This document shows positions 7,524-16,403 of a stretch of 64,000 bases of DNA, in pieces. The notes below the pieces were generated by a model. It was not told the DNA's origin. It saw only the letters and a program-made list of their open reading frames with translations, and did no database searches. The position numbers were made by a program, and so were the translations under genes. Position 1 is the first letter of the stretch, and every line of letters begins with the position of its first letter. Source of the DNA: Streptomyces antimicrobicus (GTDB lineage: Bacteria > Actinomycetota > Actinomycetes > Streptomycetales > Streptomycetaceae); assembly GCF_020532625.1 (NCBI RefSeq), contig NZ_JAJAUY010000003.1, forward strand, positions 55,228-119,227. Direction: 5' to 3'.

Positions 7524-8711
7524 TCAGCCGGCGACGCCTGCCAGTTCCTCCAGCGCGTCGTGCCGGATCCGCTCTCCGGGGATCCCGATGCGCTTGAGCG
7601 CGTCCACACCGCTGCGGATCATCCCGGGCGGGCCCGAGATGAAGGCGTCGTACGAGTTCCACGGGCCGTGCTCGCCGATGGCCTGCGGCAGCTGCCCGGC
7701 CAGGCCGTCACCCACCACGGGCCGCACCGACAACCAGGGATGCGAACGCTGGAGGCCGAGCAGGGTGTCCTTGTCGTAGAGGTCGCTGTCACTGCGGGCC
7801 CCGAAGAACACCTCCACCGGCCGGCGCTCACCGTGTCCGGCCACGTCCTCGATCAGTGCCTTGATCGGGGCGATGCCCGTGCCACCGGCCAGGCACAGCA
7901 TCCCGTTGTCGGTGGAGTGGTCCACCACCATCGAGCCGGCCGGCGGACCGAGCCGCAGCACGTCCCCGGGCCGGGCGCGACGCACCAGCGCGTTGGAGAC
8001 CCAGCCGGCCGGGACGGCCTTGACGTGGAAGGACAGCAGCCCGTCCTGGCGGGGCGCCGAGGCGAAGGAGTAGTGCCGCCACACGCGCGGCCACCACGGC
8101 GTCTCCAGGCTCGTGTACTGGCCGGCCAGGAACGGGTACGGCTGGTCGGGGCGGACCGTCAGCACCGCGATGTCCGGGGTGCGCAGATCGTGGGAGACCA
8201 CCTCCGCGTGCCACCAGGCGGGGGACTTGAGCTCGTCCTCCGCGGCCGCGTCGATCATGATCTGCGAGATCGAGGTGTACGCCCGCACCCACGCGGCCTC
8301 GGTCTCCGGCCCCCAGGAGCGCTCCGCGTACCGCGTCAACGCGTGGATCAGGGCCTCGCCCACGGCCGGGTAGTGCTGGGGGAGCGTGCCGTACTTGCGG
8401 TGACCGGTCCCCAGGCGGCGCAGGTACGGGAGGAGGACGTCGGGGTCGTCGATGTGCTCGGCGGCCGTCAGCAGGGCCTTGAGCAGCCGGTCGCGCTGGA
8501 CGTCCATGGCGGCGGGGAACATGGCCCGCAGCTCGGGGTGGCCGGTGAAGACCAGCGCGTAGAAGTACGAGGTCACCTTGTCGGCGACGGGGCCGATCTC
8601 GGCGAGGGTGCGGCGGATGAGCACGGCATCGGGGGAGGGTTCCGTCGCCTTGCCCGCGGTGGATATCCGGGCCACCTTCCGTCTGGCCGAACTGGTGGGC
8701 GGAGCGTCCAT
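7524..8711 (-). CDS. Flavohaemoglobin-like protein (globin plus FAD/NAD(P)H reductase)
   Basis: 395 residues. Residues about 25-155 are a globin-like domain (IRRTLAEIGPVADKVTSYFYALVF, with the likely proximal His in the ALIHALTRY region or GHRKYG segment). Residues about 165-390 are a ferredoxin-reductase module with the FAD motif RHYSFASAP, the nucleotide motif LAGGTGIAPIKALIED and GPPGMIRSG. Such proteins detoxify nitric oxide by dioxygenation. I chose the ATG at 8711 (MDAPPTSSARRK) with GAGGCACCGC upstream; the frame is open 25 codons further. The N-terminal 25 residues are not part of the globin fold. A dyad at 8752-8771 lies in its promoter region. Confidence 0.87.
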   Translation of the reverse strand: MDAPPTSSARRKVARISTAGKATEPSPDAVLIRRTLAEIGPVADKVTSYFYALVFTGHPELRAMFPAAMDVQRDRLLKALLTAAEHIDDPDVLLPYLRRLGTGHRKYGTLPQHYPAVGEALIHALTRYAERSWGPETEAAWVRAYTSISQIMIDAAAEDELKSPAWWHAEVVSHDLRTPDIAVLTVRPDQPYPFLAGQYTSLETPWWPRVWRHYSFASAPRQDGLLSFHVKAVPAGWVSNALVRRARPGDVLRLGPPAGSMVVDHSTDNGMLCLAGGTGIAPIKALIEDVAGHGERRPVEVFFGARSDSDLYDKDTLLGLQRSHPWLSVRPVVGDGLAGQLPQAIGEHGPWNSYDAFISGPPGMIRSGVDALKRIGIPGERIRHDALEELAGVAG

Positions 8712-8751
8712 GCGGTGCCTCGCTTCGAGGATCTCGGTCGGTCTGCACACG

Positions 8752-8771
8752 CCACGGTTTCGAATCCGTGG
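8752..8771. promoter_or_regulatory. 20-bp near-perfect palindrome upstream of the flavohaemoglobin gene
   Basis: CCACGG-TTTCGAAT-CCGTGG: 6-bp perfect arms around an almost symmetric centre containing TTCGAA. It lies 40 bases upstream of the start codon at 8711 and is a candidate binding site for a dimeric regulator. It is not followed by a T-run and is upstream of the gene, so it is not a terminator. Confidence 0.45.
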
Positions 8772-8852
8772 TCCCGGGCTTCGCAATATGCCAGCCGTGC
8801 AGGCCGCATGCGGGCAATTGCGCGAAATCGACGCTTCGAACCCCCTTTCCTC

Positions 8853-9503
8853 TTAAGATGCAGCGACCTCGGACCGCGAATCCCCCACCATCCGATAAGC
8901 CTCGCGCAGATCGCGCCCCTCGTAGACATGGGTGGCGACGGCCGCCACGTGGGGCCGTGCGTTGACCGCGACGGAGACCGGGACCGCCGCGAACAGCGCG
9001 GCGTCGGTCATCGAGTCGCCGTAGGCGACGCAGTCAGCCCGGGTGACCCCGAACCGCTCGCACAGCGCGTCGGCCACCACGACCTTGCCCTCGGGAGTGA
9101 GGATCCCCGTCACGTCCACGGGCCGGGTGAAGGGCACTTCCGGGAAGAGCGAGCCGTGCGCGGCGTGGGCGCCCCACTCCAGCAGCAGCTCCACGAAGAA
9201 GGACGGAGACAGGGAGACGACCGCGCAGTAGTCCCCGCGCTCTCGGATCTCCTGCCACACCTCACGGATGCCGGCCAGCCACGGAGCCCCGTCGAACGCG
9301 GCCCGCACGTGGACGGCAGTCAGTTGGGCCCACAGGCCGTGCAGCCCCACCGCGAACTCGGGCGGACCGATCTCCCGTGCGCTGAAAGCCCGCTCCAACT
9401 CCGCGATCTCGGCATCCAGGCCAAGCTGGCGGGAAATCTCCACCGGGGCCGCCGAGCCGTGCATCAGTGTTCCGTCGAGATCGAATAGGTGAAGGAGCGT
9501 CAT
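8853..9503 (-). CDS. HAD-superfamily phosphatase
   Basis: 216 residues with all four HAD motifs: DLDGT near the N-terminus (nucleophile Asp), SLSPSF (motif II Ser), the Lys in TPEGKV, and GDSMTDAALF (motif III/IV acidic pair). The length and motif spacing match the SerB/HAD-IB-like group that includes phosphoserine phosphatase-type enzymes; the substrate is not known. The start at 9503 gives MTLLHLFDLDGT, with GGCTAGCCTCGCCCC upstream and no strong Shine-Dalgarno. It is divergent from a GNAT gene, and a parS site lies between the two. Confidence 0.85.
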   Translation of the reverse strand: MTLLHLFDLDGTLMHGSAAPVEISRQLGLDAEIAELERAFSAREIGPPEFAVGLHGLWAQLTAVHVRAAFDGAPWLAGIREVWQEIRERGDYCAVVSLSPSFFVELLLEWGAHAAHGSLFPEVPFTRPVDVTGILTPEGKVVVADALCERFGVTRADCVAYGDSMTDAALFAAVPVSVAVNARPHVAAVATHVYEGRDLREAYRMVGDSRSEVAAS

Positions 9504-9570
9504 GGGGCGAGGCTAGCCTGTCCGTTTTCCCTTCCGGCAGCCCGGCGTGGACTCGGTCGAGGAAAAGCAT

Positions 9571-9584
9571 GTTTCACGTGAAAC
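9571..9584. promoter_or_regulatory. parS site 1
   Basis: Perfect GTTTCACGTGAAAC, extended to the 20-bp palindrome CATGTTTCACGTGAAACATG at 9568-9587. It lies in the intergenic region between the divergent HAD and GNAT genes. ParB binds this 14-mer in Streptomyces. Confidence 0.95.
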
Positions 9585-9646
9585 ATGGACCGAAGTCGGG
9601 CACGACACAAACCTGGGCGCCAAAACCTCTGGACGCCCCCAGGGGG

Positions 9647-10564
9647 ATGATCCACTCTGGGGCCGTGACACCACCACTGCTCACCGCCTCGACGATCCGC
9701 CCGCTCACCCTCGGGGATCTCACCCACTGCGCCGACCTGTCCGACGACCGCGGCTGGCCCCGCGAGGAGCACAAATGGGGACTGCTCCTCAGCGCCGGCA
9801 CGGGCTACGGCGTCGACGCCCCCGACGGGCAGGGCCTGGCCGCCGCCTGTGTGGTCACCGCGTACGGCACCACCGCCGACGATCCGGAGTTGGCCGCCAT
9901 CGGTATGGTGCTCGTCGCCGAGCGCTACGCCCGCCAGGGCCTCGGCCGCCGACTGATGAAGCATGTCTGCGACGACGTGCTCCGCGGCGTGCCGCTCACC
10001 CTCCACTCCACGCCGTACGGCCGGCCGCTCTACGAAGAGCTGGGCTTCCAGGTCGTCGGCCGTGCCGAGATGCTCACCGGGCCCTTCTCACCCGACCCGG
10101 CCGCGGAGCACTCCGCGGGAACGGTGGGGCCGGCGACCGTACGACCGGCGACCGCGGAGGACCTCCCCCGCATCCTGGCGCTGGATGCCGAGGTGTTCGG
10201 CACCGACCGCACCCACATGATCACCAGGCTGCCGGCCTTCTCGGACCTGCTGCTCGTGGCCGAGAACGCCACCGGGCACCTCACCGGCTTCGCGGCCGCC
10301 TGGCCCAACATGGCGACCCATGTCGTCGGGCCCCTGGTCGCCGAGGACACCACCACCGCCCAGGCACTGGTCGGCGCCCTCGCCGCGCGCAGCGACCGGC
10401 CGCTGCGCACCGACATCGACGTACGCCACCACGAGCTGATCGACTGGCTCAAGGAGCGCGGCCTGAAGTCGGTCGCGTTCAACGCCGTGATGACCCGTTC
10501 CGTCCCTGGCCCGCCCGGTGACTGGACCCGCCGCTGGGCTCCGCTCACCGTCGCCGCCGGCTGA
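9647..10564 (+). CDS. GNAT-family acetyltransferase with two GNAT-like domains
   Basis: About 305 residues. The N-terminal domain (about residues 15-140) has the acetyl-CoA loop in VLVAERYARQGLGRRLMKHV. The C-terminal half (about 160-290, from TVRPATAEDLPRILALD) resembles the second GNAT-like domain found in the YitH-type group. ATG at 9647 and GTG at 9665 are both possible starts, neither with a convincing Shine-Dalgarno. The second GNAT gene begins 17 bases downstream, suggesting an operon. The acceptor substrate is unknown. Confidence 0.82.
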   Translation: MIHSGAVTPPLLTASTIRPLTLGDLTHCADLSDDRGWPREEHKWGLLLSAGTGYGVDAPDGQGLAAACVVTAYGTTADDPELAAIGMVLVAERYARQGLGRRLMKHVCDDVLRGVPLTLHSTPYGRPLYEELGFQVVGRAEMLTGPFSPDPAAEHSAGTVGPATVRPATAEDLPRILALDAEVFGTDRTHMITRLPAFSDLLLVAENATGHLTGFAAAWPNMATHVVGPLVAEDTTTAQALVGALAARSDRPLRTDIDVRHHELIDWLKERGLKSVAFNAVMTRSVPGPPGDWTRRWAPLTVAAG

Positions 10565-10581
10565 GAAAGGACCACTTCCGC

Positions 10582-11052
10582 ATGCCCGCTGTACCCGCCG
10601 CCGACGGGCTCACCATTCGGCCCGCCACCGAGACGGACCTGCCCGCGATCGTCGCCATGCTGGCCGACGACCCGCTCGGCGCCACCCGGGAGTCGCCCGA
10701 CGACCTCACCCCCTACATCGAGGCCTTCAAGGAGCTGAGCGGCGATCCGCACCAGCAACTGGTGGTGGCGGTCCGCGAGGAACGGGTCGTCGGCACCCTC
10801 CAACTGACCTTCCTCCCGGGCCTGTCCCGCAAGGGCGCCACCCGGGCCCTGGTCGAGGGCGTGCGGATCCACGCCGACGAGCGCGGCAGCGGTCTGGGCG
10901 GCGTCCTGATGGAGTGGGCGATCGACACCTCCCGCCGCGCCGACTGCCGGCTGATCCAGCTGACCTCCGACGCGACCCGCACCGACGCCCACCGCTTCTA
11001 CGAGCGGCTCGGCTTCGAGGCGTCCCACGTCGGGTTCAAGCGGGCCCTCTGA
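10582..11052 (+). CDS. GNAT-family N-acetyltransferase
   Basis: 156 residues. The acetyl-CoA binding segment is VEGVRIHADERGSGLGGVLMEWAID, and the C-terminal LTSDATRTDAHRFYERLGFEASHVGFK matches the GNAT motif B region. The ATG at 10582 is preceded by GAAAGGA at good spacing. It is probably co-transcribed with the upstream two-domain GNAT. The substrate is not identifiable. About 100 bases of GC-rich imperfect repeats (GCCGCGCCGGGCC units) separate it from the convergent hydrolase gene. Confidence 0.87.
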   Translation: MPAVPAADGLTIRPATETDLPAIVAMLADDPLGATRESPDDLTPYIEAFKELSGDPHQQLVVAVREERVVGTLQLTFLPGLSRKGATRALVEGVRIHADERGSGLGGVLMEWAIDTSRRADCRLIQLTSDATRTDAHRFYERLGFEASHVGFKRAL

Positions 11053-11151
11053 GGTCCCGCTCCGGGCCCCCGCTCCGGGTCGCCGCGCCGGGCCGCCGCG
11101 CCGGGCCGCTCCGGGCCGCTCCCGACCGTCGCGGGCCGGACAGCCGGTGGC

Positions 11152-12537
11152 TCAGCCGATGCCCCGCCAGCCCTGCGGGTCCACCCCGCCGGGCACCGGG
11201 GCGTCCTGGTCGTACGGCTCGCGCGTGAAGACGAACGACGCCAGGTCCAGGTGGCTCACCGAGCCGTCGGGCCGGCGCACCGCCCGGAGCGTCTCCCCCG
11301 CGTAGTAGCCCGTCAGTCCGGTCCAGGTGCCGTCGGCGGCCGGCGCGAACCGGGAGGCGCGGCCCTGGGCGGCCACCGGGCCCAGCTCCAGCAGGCCGTC
11401 GGCGCGCAGCCGCAGCAGGTGCGGGGACGTCCCCCAGTACCAGGGCCCGGCCAGCTCCACCGCCACCGGATCCGCCTCCCGGAACGGCCGCCACGGCTCC
11501 GGGATGCGCGGCTCGGCGTCCGCGACGATCGCGATCAGGTCCATGGCGACCGCCGACGCGGCCACGCCCGAGGTGCAATTGGCCAGCACCACCGCCGCGA
11601 CGTCCTCCGGCTCGCTCAGCCACAGCCCCGCCACGAACCCCGGCAGCGAACCGCTGTGCCCGGCCAGCAACCGGTCCCCGGCACGCGCCAGCTGCAGGCC
11701 CAGCCCGTAGCCGGCCTCGGCGAGACCCGGCTCCGGCGGCGAGGCGGCCGTGCGCATCTCCCGCACCGAGTCGGCGCTCAGCACCCGCTCGTCGCCGCGG
11801 GACAGGAACAGCGCGAACCGTGCCAGGTCCCGGGTGGTCGACCACAGCTGCCCCGCGGGTGCCATCAGGCCGAGGTCCTCCGCGGGTTCCGGCATCATCA
11901 CGTCGGCCCATGGGTGGACCGCCCAGCCGCCCGCGTACGGTGCCTCGGGCTGGGCGCCCGTCCTCTCCAGGCCCAGCGGCCGCAGGACCTCGTCCTGGAG
12001 CACCTCGGCCCAGGGCCGGCCCCGGACCGCCTCGACCAGCGAACCGAGCAGGGTGTACCCGGGGTTGGAGTAGTGGTGGCGCCGCCCCGGTGCGTGCCGG
12101 AACGGCTCGGGCCCGAGGACGTCCGCCAGTTCCGGCCGCAGCGCGGCCGGGCTGCGCTCCCACCAGGCGCCGGGGGTCTCGGCGGCCAGTCCGCCGGAGT
12201 GCGCGAGCAGTTGGGCGACGGTCACCTCACCGGCGGCCGTCCCGGGCAGGTGCTTCTCCAGCGCGTCCCCGAGGTCGAGCAGCCCTTCGTCGCGCAGCCG
12301 CATCACCAGGACGGCGGTGAAGGTCTTGCTGATCGACCCGATCCGGTACTGCACGTCGCCGTCGGGGGCGTGGTCGTCGATCATCGACCGGGCGCCCTCC
12401 CAGACGATCCGCCCGCCCCGGGCCACCGCCGCCACCAGCGACGGCGCCCGCCCGTCGGCCTGGGCCACGGCGATCCGGTGGAGCAGGGCGCGCCGGGTGG
12501 CGGGGAGCAGGGCCAGATCTGCGGGTACGTCGGTCAT
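11152..12537 (-). CDS. Beta-lactamase class C-like serine hydrolase
   Basis: 461 residues. The nucleophile motif SxxK is SISK (in YRIGSISKTFTAVLV), the second motif YxN is YSN (in HHYSNPGYTLLGSL), and the third-box equivalent is likely GHSGSLPG. It belongs to the serine beta-lactamase / D-aminopeptidase / esterase family. No signal peptide is visible, so a cytoplasmic esterase or peptidase is more likely than a secreted beta-lactamase. The C-terminal ~110 residues (from about 345) form a separate lipocalin-like or beta-barrel region often seen in this family. It starts 10 bases after the end of dnaB and on the same strand. Confidence 0.87.
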   Translation of the reverse strand: MTDVPADLALLPATRRALLHRIAVAQADGRAPSLVAAVARGGRIVWEGARSMIDDHAPDGDVQYRIGSISKTFTAVLVMRLRDEGLLDLGDALEKHLPGTAAGEVTVAQLLAHSGGLAAETPGAWWERSPAALRPELADVLGPEPFRHAPGRRHHYSNPGYTLLGSLVEAVRGRPWAEVLQDEVLRPLGLERTGAQPEAPYAGGWAVHPWADVMMPEPAEDLGLMAPAGQLWSTTRDLARFALFLSRGDERVLSADSVREMRTAASPPEPGLAEAGYGLGLQLARAGDRLLAGHSGSLPGFVAGLWLSEPEDVAAVVLANCTSGVAASAVAMDLIAIVADAEPRIPEPWRPFREADPVAVELAGPWYWGTSPHLLRLRADGLLELGPVAAQGRASRFAPAADGTWTGLTGYYAGETLRAVRRPDGSVSHLDLASFVFTREPYDQDAPVPGGVDPQGWRGIG

Positions 12538-12547
12538 GGCCGAGATG

Positions 12548-14044
12548 CTACGTGTTGGCCATGTCCACGAAGCGCGAATAGTGGCCCTGGAACGCCACGG
12601 TGATGGTGGCCGTGGGGCCGTTCCGGTGCTTGGCGACGATCAGGTCCGCCTCGCCCGCGCGCGGCGACTCCTTCTCGTAGGCGTCCTCGCGGTGCAGCAG
12701 GATCACCATGTCGGCGTCCTGCTCGATGGAACCGGACTCACGCAGGTCGGAGACCATCGGCTTCTTGTCGGTGCGCTGCTCCGGGCCACGGTTGAGCTGG
12801 GACAGCGCGATCACCGGGACCTCCAGCTCCTTCGCCAGCAGCTTGAGGTTTCGCGACATGTCGGAGACCTCCTGCTGACGGCTCTCCGGGCGGCGCGAGC
12901 CGCCCGACTGCATCAGCTGGAGGTAGTCGATGACCACGAGCTGGAGGTCGTTGCGCTGTTTCAGGCGCCGGCACTTGGCCCGGATCTCCATCATCGACAG
13001 GTTGGGCGAGTCGTCGATGTAGAGCGGGGCGGCGGAGACGTCGGGCATCCGGCGGGCCAGCCGCGTCCAGTCGTCGTCCGTCATGGTGCCCGAGCGCATG
13101 TGGTGCAGGGCCACGCGGGCCTCCGCGGACAGCAGGCGCATGGCGATCTCGTTGCGCCCCATCTCGAGGGAGAAGATCACGCTCGGCAGGTTGCTCTTGA
13201 TGGAGGCCGCCCGGGCGAAGTCCAGGGCCAGGGTGGACTTGCCCATGGCGGGACGCGCGGCGATGACGATCATCTGGCCGGGGTGCAGGCCGTTGGTCAG
13301 CGAGTCCAGGTCCGTGAAGCCGGTCGGGACGCCGGACATCTGGCCGCTGCGCGAGCCGATGGCCTCGATCTCGTCGAGCGCGCCCTCCATGATGTCGCCG
13401 AGCGGCAGGTAGTCCTCGGAGGTCCGCTGCTCGGTGACGGCGTAGATCTCGGCCTGGGCGCTGTTGACGATCTCGTCGACGTCGCCGTCGGCCGCGTAGC
13501 CCATCTGCGTGATCTTCGTGCCGGCGGCCACGAGGCGGCGCAGCACCGCCCGCTCGTGGACGATCTCGGCGTAGTAGGCGGCGTTCGCGGCCGTGGGCAC
13601 CGACTGGACCAGCGTGTGCAGGTACGAGGCGCCGCCGACCTTGCTGATCTCGCCGCGCCGGGTCAGCTCCGCGCCGACCGTGATGGGGTCGGCCGGCTCG
13701 CCCTTGGCGTACAGGTCGAGGATCGCCTGGAAGATCGTCTCGTGGGAGGGCCGGTAGAAGTCGTGGCCCTTGATGACCTCGACCACTTCGGCGATGGCGT
13801 CCTTGGACAGCAGCATGCCGCCCAGCACGGACTGCTCGGCTCCCAGGTCCTGCGGGGGGACCCGCTCGAAGCCGCCGCCCCCGCCGCCGCCCCCGGAGCC
13901 CTCCCAGGACCCGCCCTCGCGGCCCCGCTCGTGCTGCTCCTCGCCTCGGCCACGGCCCTCGGACCGGCGCTGACGGGCGACGGGCAGACGGTCGCCGGGA
14001 CCGCTGTCGGCCCAGGGGTCGTCCATGGGCTCGGGGATGCTCAC
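12548..14044 (-). CDS. dnaB: Replicative DNA helicase DnaB
   Basis: 498 residues. A disordered Gly/Arg-rich N-terminus of about 60 residues precedes the helicase N-domain (PPQDLGAEQSVLGGMLLS) and the RecA-like motor: Walker A ARPAMGKST, the DnaB motif DMSRNLKLLAKELEVPVIALSQLNRG, and LIVAKHRNGPTATI near the C-terminus. I see no intein, although inteins occur in mycobacterial DnaB. The GTG at 14044 is preceded by GGAGGAGGCGG. The 432-base upstream region, shared with a MATE gene, holds several DnaA boxes. Confidence 0.96.
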   Translation of the reverse strand: MSIPEPMDDPWADSGPGDRLPVARQRRSEGRGRGEEQHERGREGGSWEGSGGGGGGGGFERVPPQDLGAEQSVLGGMLLSKDAIAEVVEVIKGHDFYRPSHETIFQAILDLYAKGEPADPITVGAELTRRGEISKVGGASYLHTLVQSVPTAANAAYYAEIVHERAVLRRLVAAGTKITQMGYAADGDVDEIVNSAQAEIYAVTEQRTSEDYLPLGDIMEGALDEIEAIGSRSGQMSGVPTGFTDLDSLTNGLHPGQMIVIAARPAMGKSTLALDFARAASIKSNLPSVIFSLEMGRNEIAMRLLSAEARVALHHMRSGTMTDDDWTRLARRMPDVSAAPLYIDDSPNLSMMEIRAKCRRLKQRNDLQLVVIDYLQLMQSGGSRRPESRQQEVSDMSRNLKLLAKELEVPVIALSQLNRGPEQRTDKKPMVSDLRESGSIEQDADMVILLHREDAYEKESPRAGEADLIVAKHRNGPTATITVAFQGHYSRFVDMANT

Positions 14045-14189
14045 CGGGCCGCCTCCTCCCGTCCGCAACGCGGACCTCACCGTGCGCTCTTTCTACGGCA
14101 CGGCTCTGACAAATGGGACACCCGGAACGGCTTGTGGCGCGTCGGGCAACGCACAACGGTAGGGCCGCGAGCGACGTCAGCCAATCTTG

Positions 14190-14463
14190 TTATCCACAGG
14201 CTGTGTGGATGAGATGTGGATGACGGGGCCAATGCTGTGGGTAACTCGCTCCGGCCTGTGCACGGACCGGGGGACGACGCTGTGGACAAAATCACCCACG
14301 CCCCCTGCACACCGCCGTGACCTGCGCATTCTCCATCCACGGGCTGTGCAGGAGAAAAATCTTGGAGGCTTCCCGAAGATCCTTTCCGCAGTACGGGAAC
14401 GAACGCCCGAGTCGACCGGCAAGTAAGGGTCCATCGGCGCTTGTGTCCATTACCTGTGGACGA
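14190..14463. promoter_or_regulatory. DnaA-box cluster between dnaB and the MATE gene
   Basis: The 432-base gap 14045-14476 contains no gene but several DnaA-like 9-mers: TTATCCACA (14190-14198), TGTGGATGA twice in tandem (14204-14212 and 14215-14223), TGTGGGTAA (14236-14244), a perfect TGTGGACAA (14281-14289, the complement of TTGTCCACA) and TGTGGACGA (14455-14463). The first five fall within 100 bases. Regulation of dnaB by DnaA, or DnaA titration, are both possible inferences. Confidence 0.6.
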
Positions 14464-14476
14464 TTAGATTGACCGC

Positions 14477-15814
14477 ATGAGACAGGCATCCACGACCGCG
14501 AGGACGACGCCGAGACAGCACGACCGCGAGATCCTCGCTCTCGCGGTACCGGCCTTCGGAGCGCTCGTCGCCGAACCCCTGTTCGTGATCGCCGACAGTG
14601 CCATCGTCGGACATCTCGGCACCCCCCAGCTCGCCGGTCTCGGCGTCGCCGCCGCCCTGCTGACGACCGCCGTCAGCGTCTTCGTGTTCCTCGCCTACGC
14701 CACCACCGCGGCCGTGTCCCGCCGAGTGGGCGCCGGCGACCTCCAGGCGGCCATCCGGCAGGGCATGGACGGCATCTGGCTCGCCCTGCTGCTCGGCGCC
14801 GCCGTCGTGGCCCTGGTCCTGCCCACCGCCCCCTGGCTCATCTCGCTCTTCGGCGCCTCCGACACCGTCGCGCCGTACGGGGTCACCTACCTGAGGATCT
14901 CCGCCCTCGGGATCCCGGCCATGCTCGTCGTGCTGGCGGCCACCGGAGTCCTGCGGGGCCTCCAGGACACCCGCACCCCCCTCTACGTCGCCGTCGGCGG
15001 CTTCGCGGCCAACGCCGCCTTGAACGTCGGGCTGGTCTACGGCGCCGACCTCGGCATCGCCGGCTCCGCCTGGGGGACGGTCATCGCCCAGTGCGGCATG
15101 GCCGCCGCCTATCTGGTCGTGGTGGTGCGTGGCGCCCGGGCCCACCGGGCCTCACTGCGGCCCGACGCCGCCGGGATCCGGGCCTGCGCCCACGCCGGGG
15201 CGCCCCTGCTGGTCCGCACCCTGTCCCTGCGCGCCGTCCTGATGATCGCGACCGCCGTGGCCGCCCGGCTCGGGGACGCCGACATCGCCGCCCACCAGAT
15301 CCTGCTGTCCCTGTGGAGCCTGCTGGCCTTCGCCCTCGACGCGATCGCGATCGCCGGGCAGGCCATCATCGGCCGCTACCTCGGCGCCGGGGACACCGAC
15401 GGCGCCAAGGCCGTGTGCCGGCGGATGGTCCAGTGGGGCATCGGGTCGGGCATCGTCCTGGGCCTGCTCGTGGTCGCCTGCCGGCCGCTGTTCGTCCCCC
15501 TGTTCACCAGCGACCCGGCCGTCAAGGACGTCCTCATGCCGGCGCTCCTGGTGGTCGCGCTCTCCCAGCCGGTCTCGGGGATCGTGTTCGTCCTGGACGG
15601 GGTCCTGATGGGCGCCGGCGACGGCCCCTACCTGGCCAAGGCCATGCTGGTGACCCTCGCGGTGTTCACCCCGGCAGCCCTGCTCGTCCCCGTCGTCGGT
15701 GGCGGCCTGACCACCCTGTGGTGGGCCATGACGCTGATGATGCTGGTCCGGATGGTCACCCTGCAGCTGCGGGCCCGCTCGGGCCGCTGGCTGGTGACGG
15801 GCGCGACCCGCTGA
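14477..15814 (+). CDS. MATE-family multidrug/metabolite exporter
   Basis: 445 residues, about 12 hydrophobic segments in two six-helix halves. The N-terminal LALAVPAFGALVAEPLFVIADSAIVGHLGTPQLAGLGVA and the internal LRGLQDTRTPLYVAVGG are typical of DinF/MATE proteins, which use Na+ or H+ gradients to export drugs or metabolites. The substrate is unknown. The ATG at 14477 has no Shine-Dalgarno; TAGATT at 14465-14470 would give a leaderless transcript. A parS site begins one base after its stop codon. Confidence 0.9.
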   Translation: MRQASTTARTTPRQHDREILALAVPAFGALVAEPLFVIADSAIVGHLGTPQLAGLGVAAALLTTAVSVFVFLAYATTAAVSRRVGAGDLQAAIRQGMDGIWLALLLGAAVVALVLPTAPWLISLFGASDTVAPYGVTYLRISALGIPAMLVVLAATGVLRGLQDTRTPLYVAVGGFAANAALNVGLVYGADLGIAGSAWGTVIAQCGMAAAYLVVVVRGARAHRASLRPDAAGIRACAHAGAPLLVRTLSLRAVLMIATAVAARLGDADIAAHQILLSLWSLLAFALDAIAIAGQAIIGRYLGAGDTDGAKAVCRRMVQWGIGSGIVLGLLVVACRPLFVPLFTSDPAVKDVLMPALLVVALSQPVSGIVFVLDGVLMGAGDGPYLAKAMLVTLAVFTPAALLVPVVGGGLTTLWWAMTLMMLVRMVTLQLRARSGRWLVTGATR

Positions 15815-15815
15815 T

Positions 15816-15829
15816 GTTTCACGTGAAAC
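15816..15829. promoter_or_regulatory. parS site 2
   Basis: Perfect GTTTCACGTGAAAC, one base after the MATE stop codon, flanked by a T and an A to give a 16-bp palindrome. A half-site GTGAAAC follows at 15832-15838. Confidence 0.95.
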
Positions 15830-15895
15830 ACCGTGAAACAGCGGCGACCGCGTGACGGCGTGACCGCCCGAGGACGTGCCCGCCCCCGAACACGG

Positions 15896-15929
15896 CGAAG
15901 GGCCGCATCCCGGAGGATGCGGCCCTTCG
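15896..15929. terminator. Bidirectional terminator hairpin between MATE gene and rplI
   Basis: CGAAGGGCCGCATCC, loop CGGA, then the perfect complement: a 15-bp GC-rich stem. It lies just before the rplI stop codon on the minus strand and 3' of the convergent MATE gene. Confidence 0.85.
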
Positions 15930-15938
15930 TCACGGCAT

Positions 15939-16385
15939 TCAGGCGGCGACGACCTCGACGCCCAGCTGCGCGACGACCTCGGCGTGCAGACGCACGGAGA
16001 CCTGGTGCGCACCCAGGGTCTTGATCGGCGAGCCCAGCTCGACACGACGCTTGTCGACCTTCGGGCCACCCGCGGACTCGATCGCCGTGGCGACGTCGGC
16101 CTGGGTGACGGAGCCGAAGAGACGGCCGGCGTCGCCGGAGCGGACGGCCAGACGGACCTTCAGGCCCTCGAGCGTGGCCTTGACCTCGTTGGCCTGCTCG
16201 ATGGTCGCGATCTCGTGGATCTTGCGGGCGCGGCGGATCTGCGCCACGTCCTTCTCGCCACCCTTGGTCCAGCGGATCGCGAAACCGCGCGGGACCAGGT
16301 AGTTGCGAGCGTAGCCGTCCTTGACGTCGACGACGTCACCGGCGGTACCGAGGCCGGACACCTCGTGGGTCAGGATGATCTTCAT
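15939..16385 (-). CDS. rplI: 50S ribosomal protein L9
   Basis: 148 residues with the L9 pattern [36 protein letters not shown], a central helix, and a C-terminal domain ending LGVEVVAA. It is the last gene of the rpsF-ssb-rpsR-rplI operon; 18 bases separate it from rpsR, and a strong hairpin follows. Confidence 0.97.
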   Translation of the reverse strand: MKIILTHEVSGLGTAGDVVDVKDGYARNYLVPRGFAIRWTKGGEKDVAQIRRARKIHEIATIEQANEVKATLEGLKVRLAVRSGDAGRLFGSVTQADVATAIESAGGPKVDKRRVELGSPIKTLGAHQVSVRLHAEVVAQLGVEVVAA

Positions 16386-16403
16386 CAGTCGGTCACCCTT
16401 TCC

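Noticed and set aside
12548..14044. Intein in DnaB
   Set aside because: The Walker A and C-terminal helicase motifs are continuous, with no insert.
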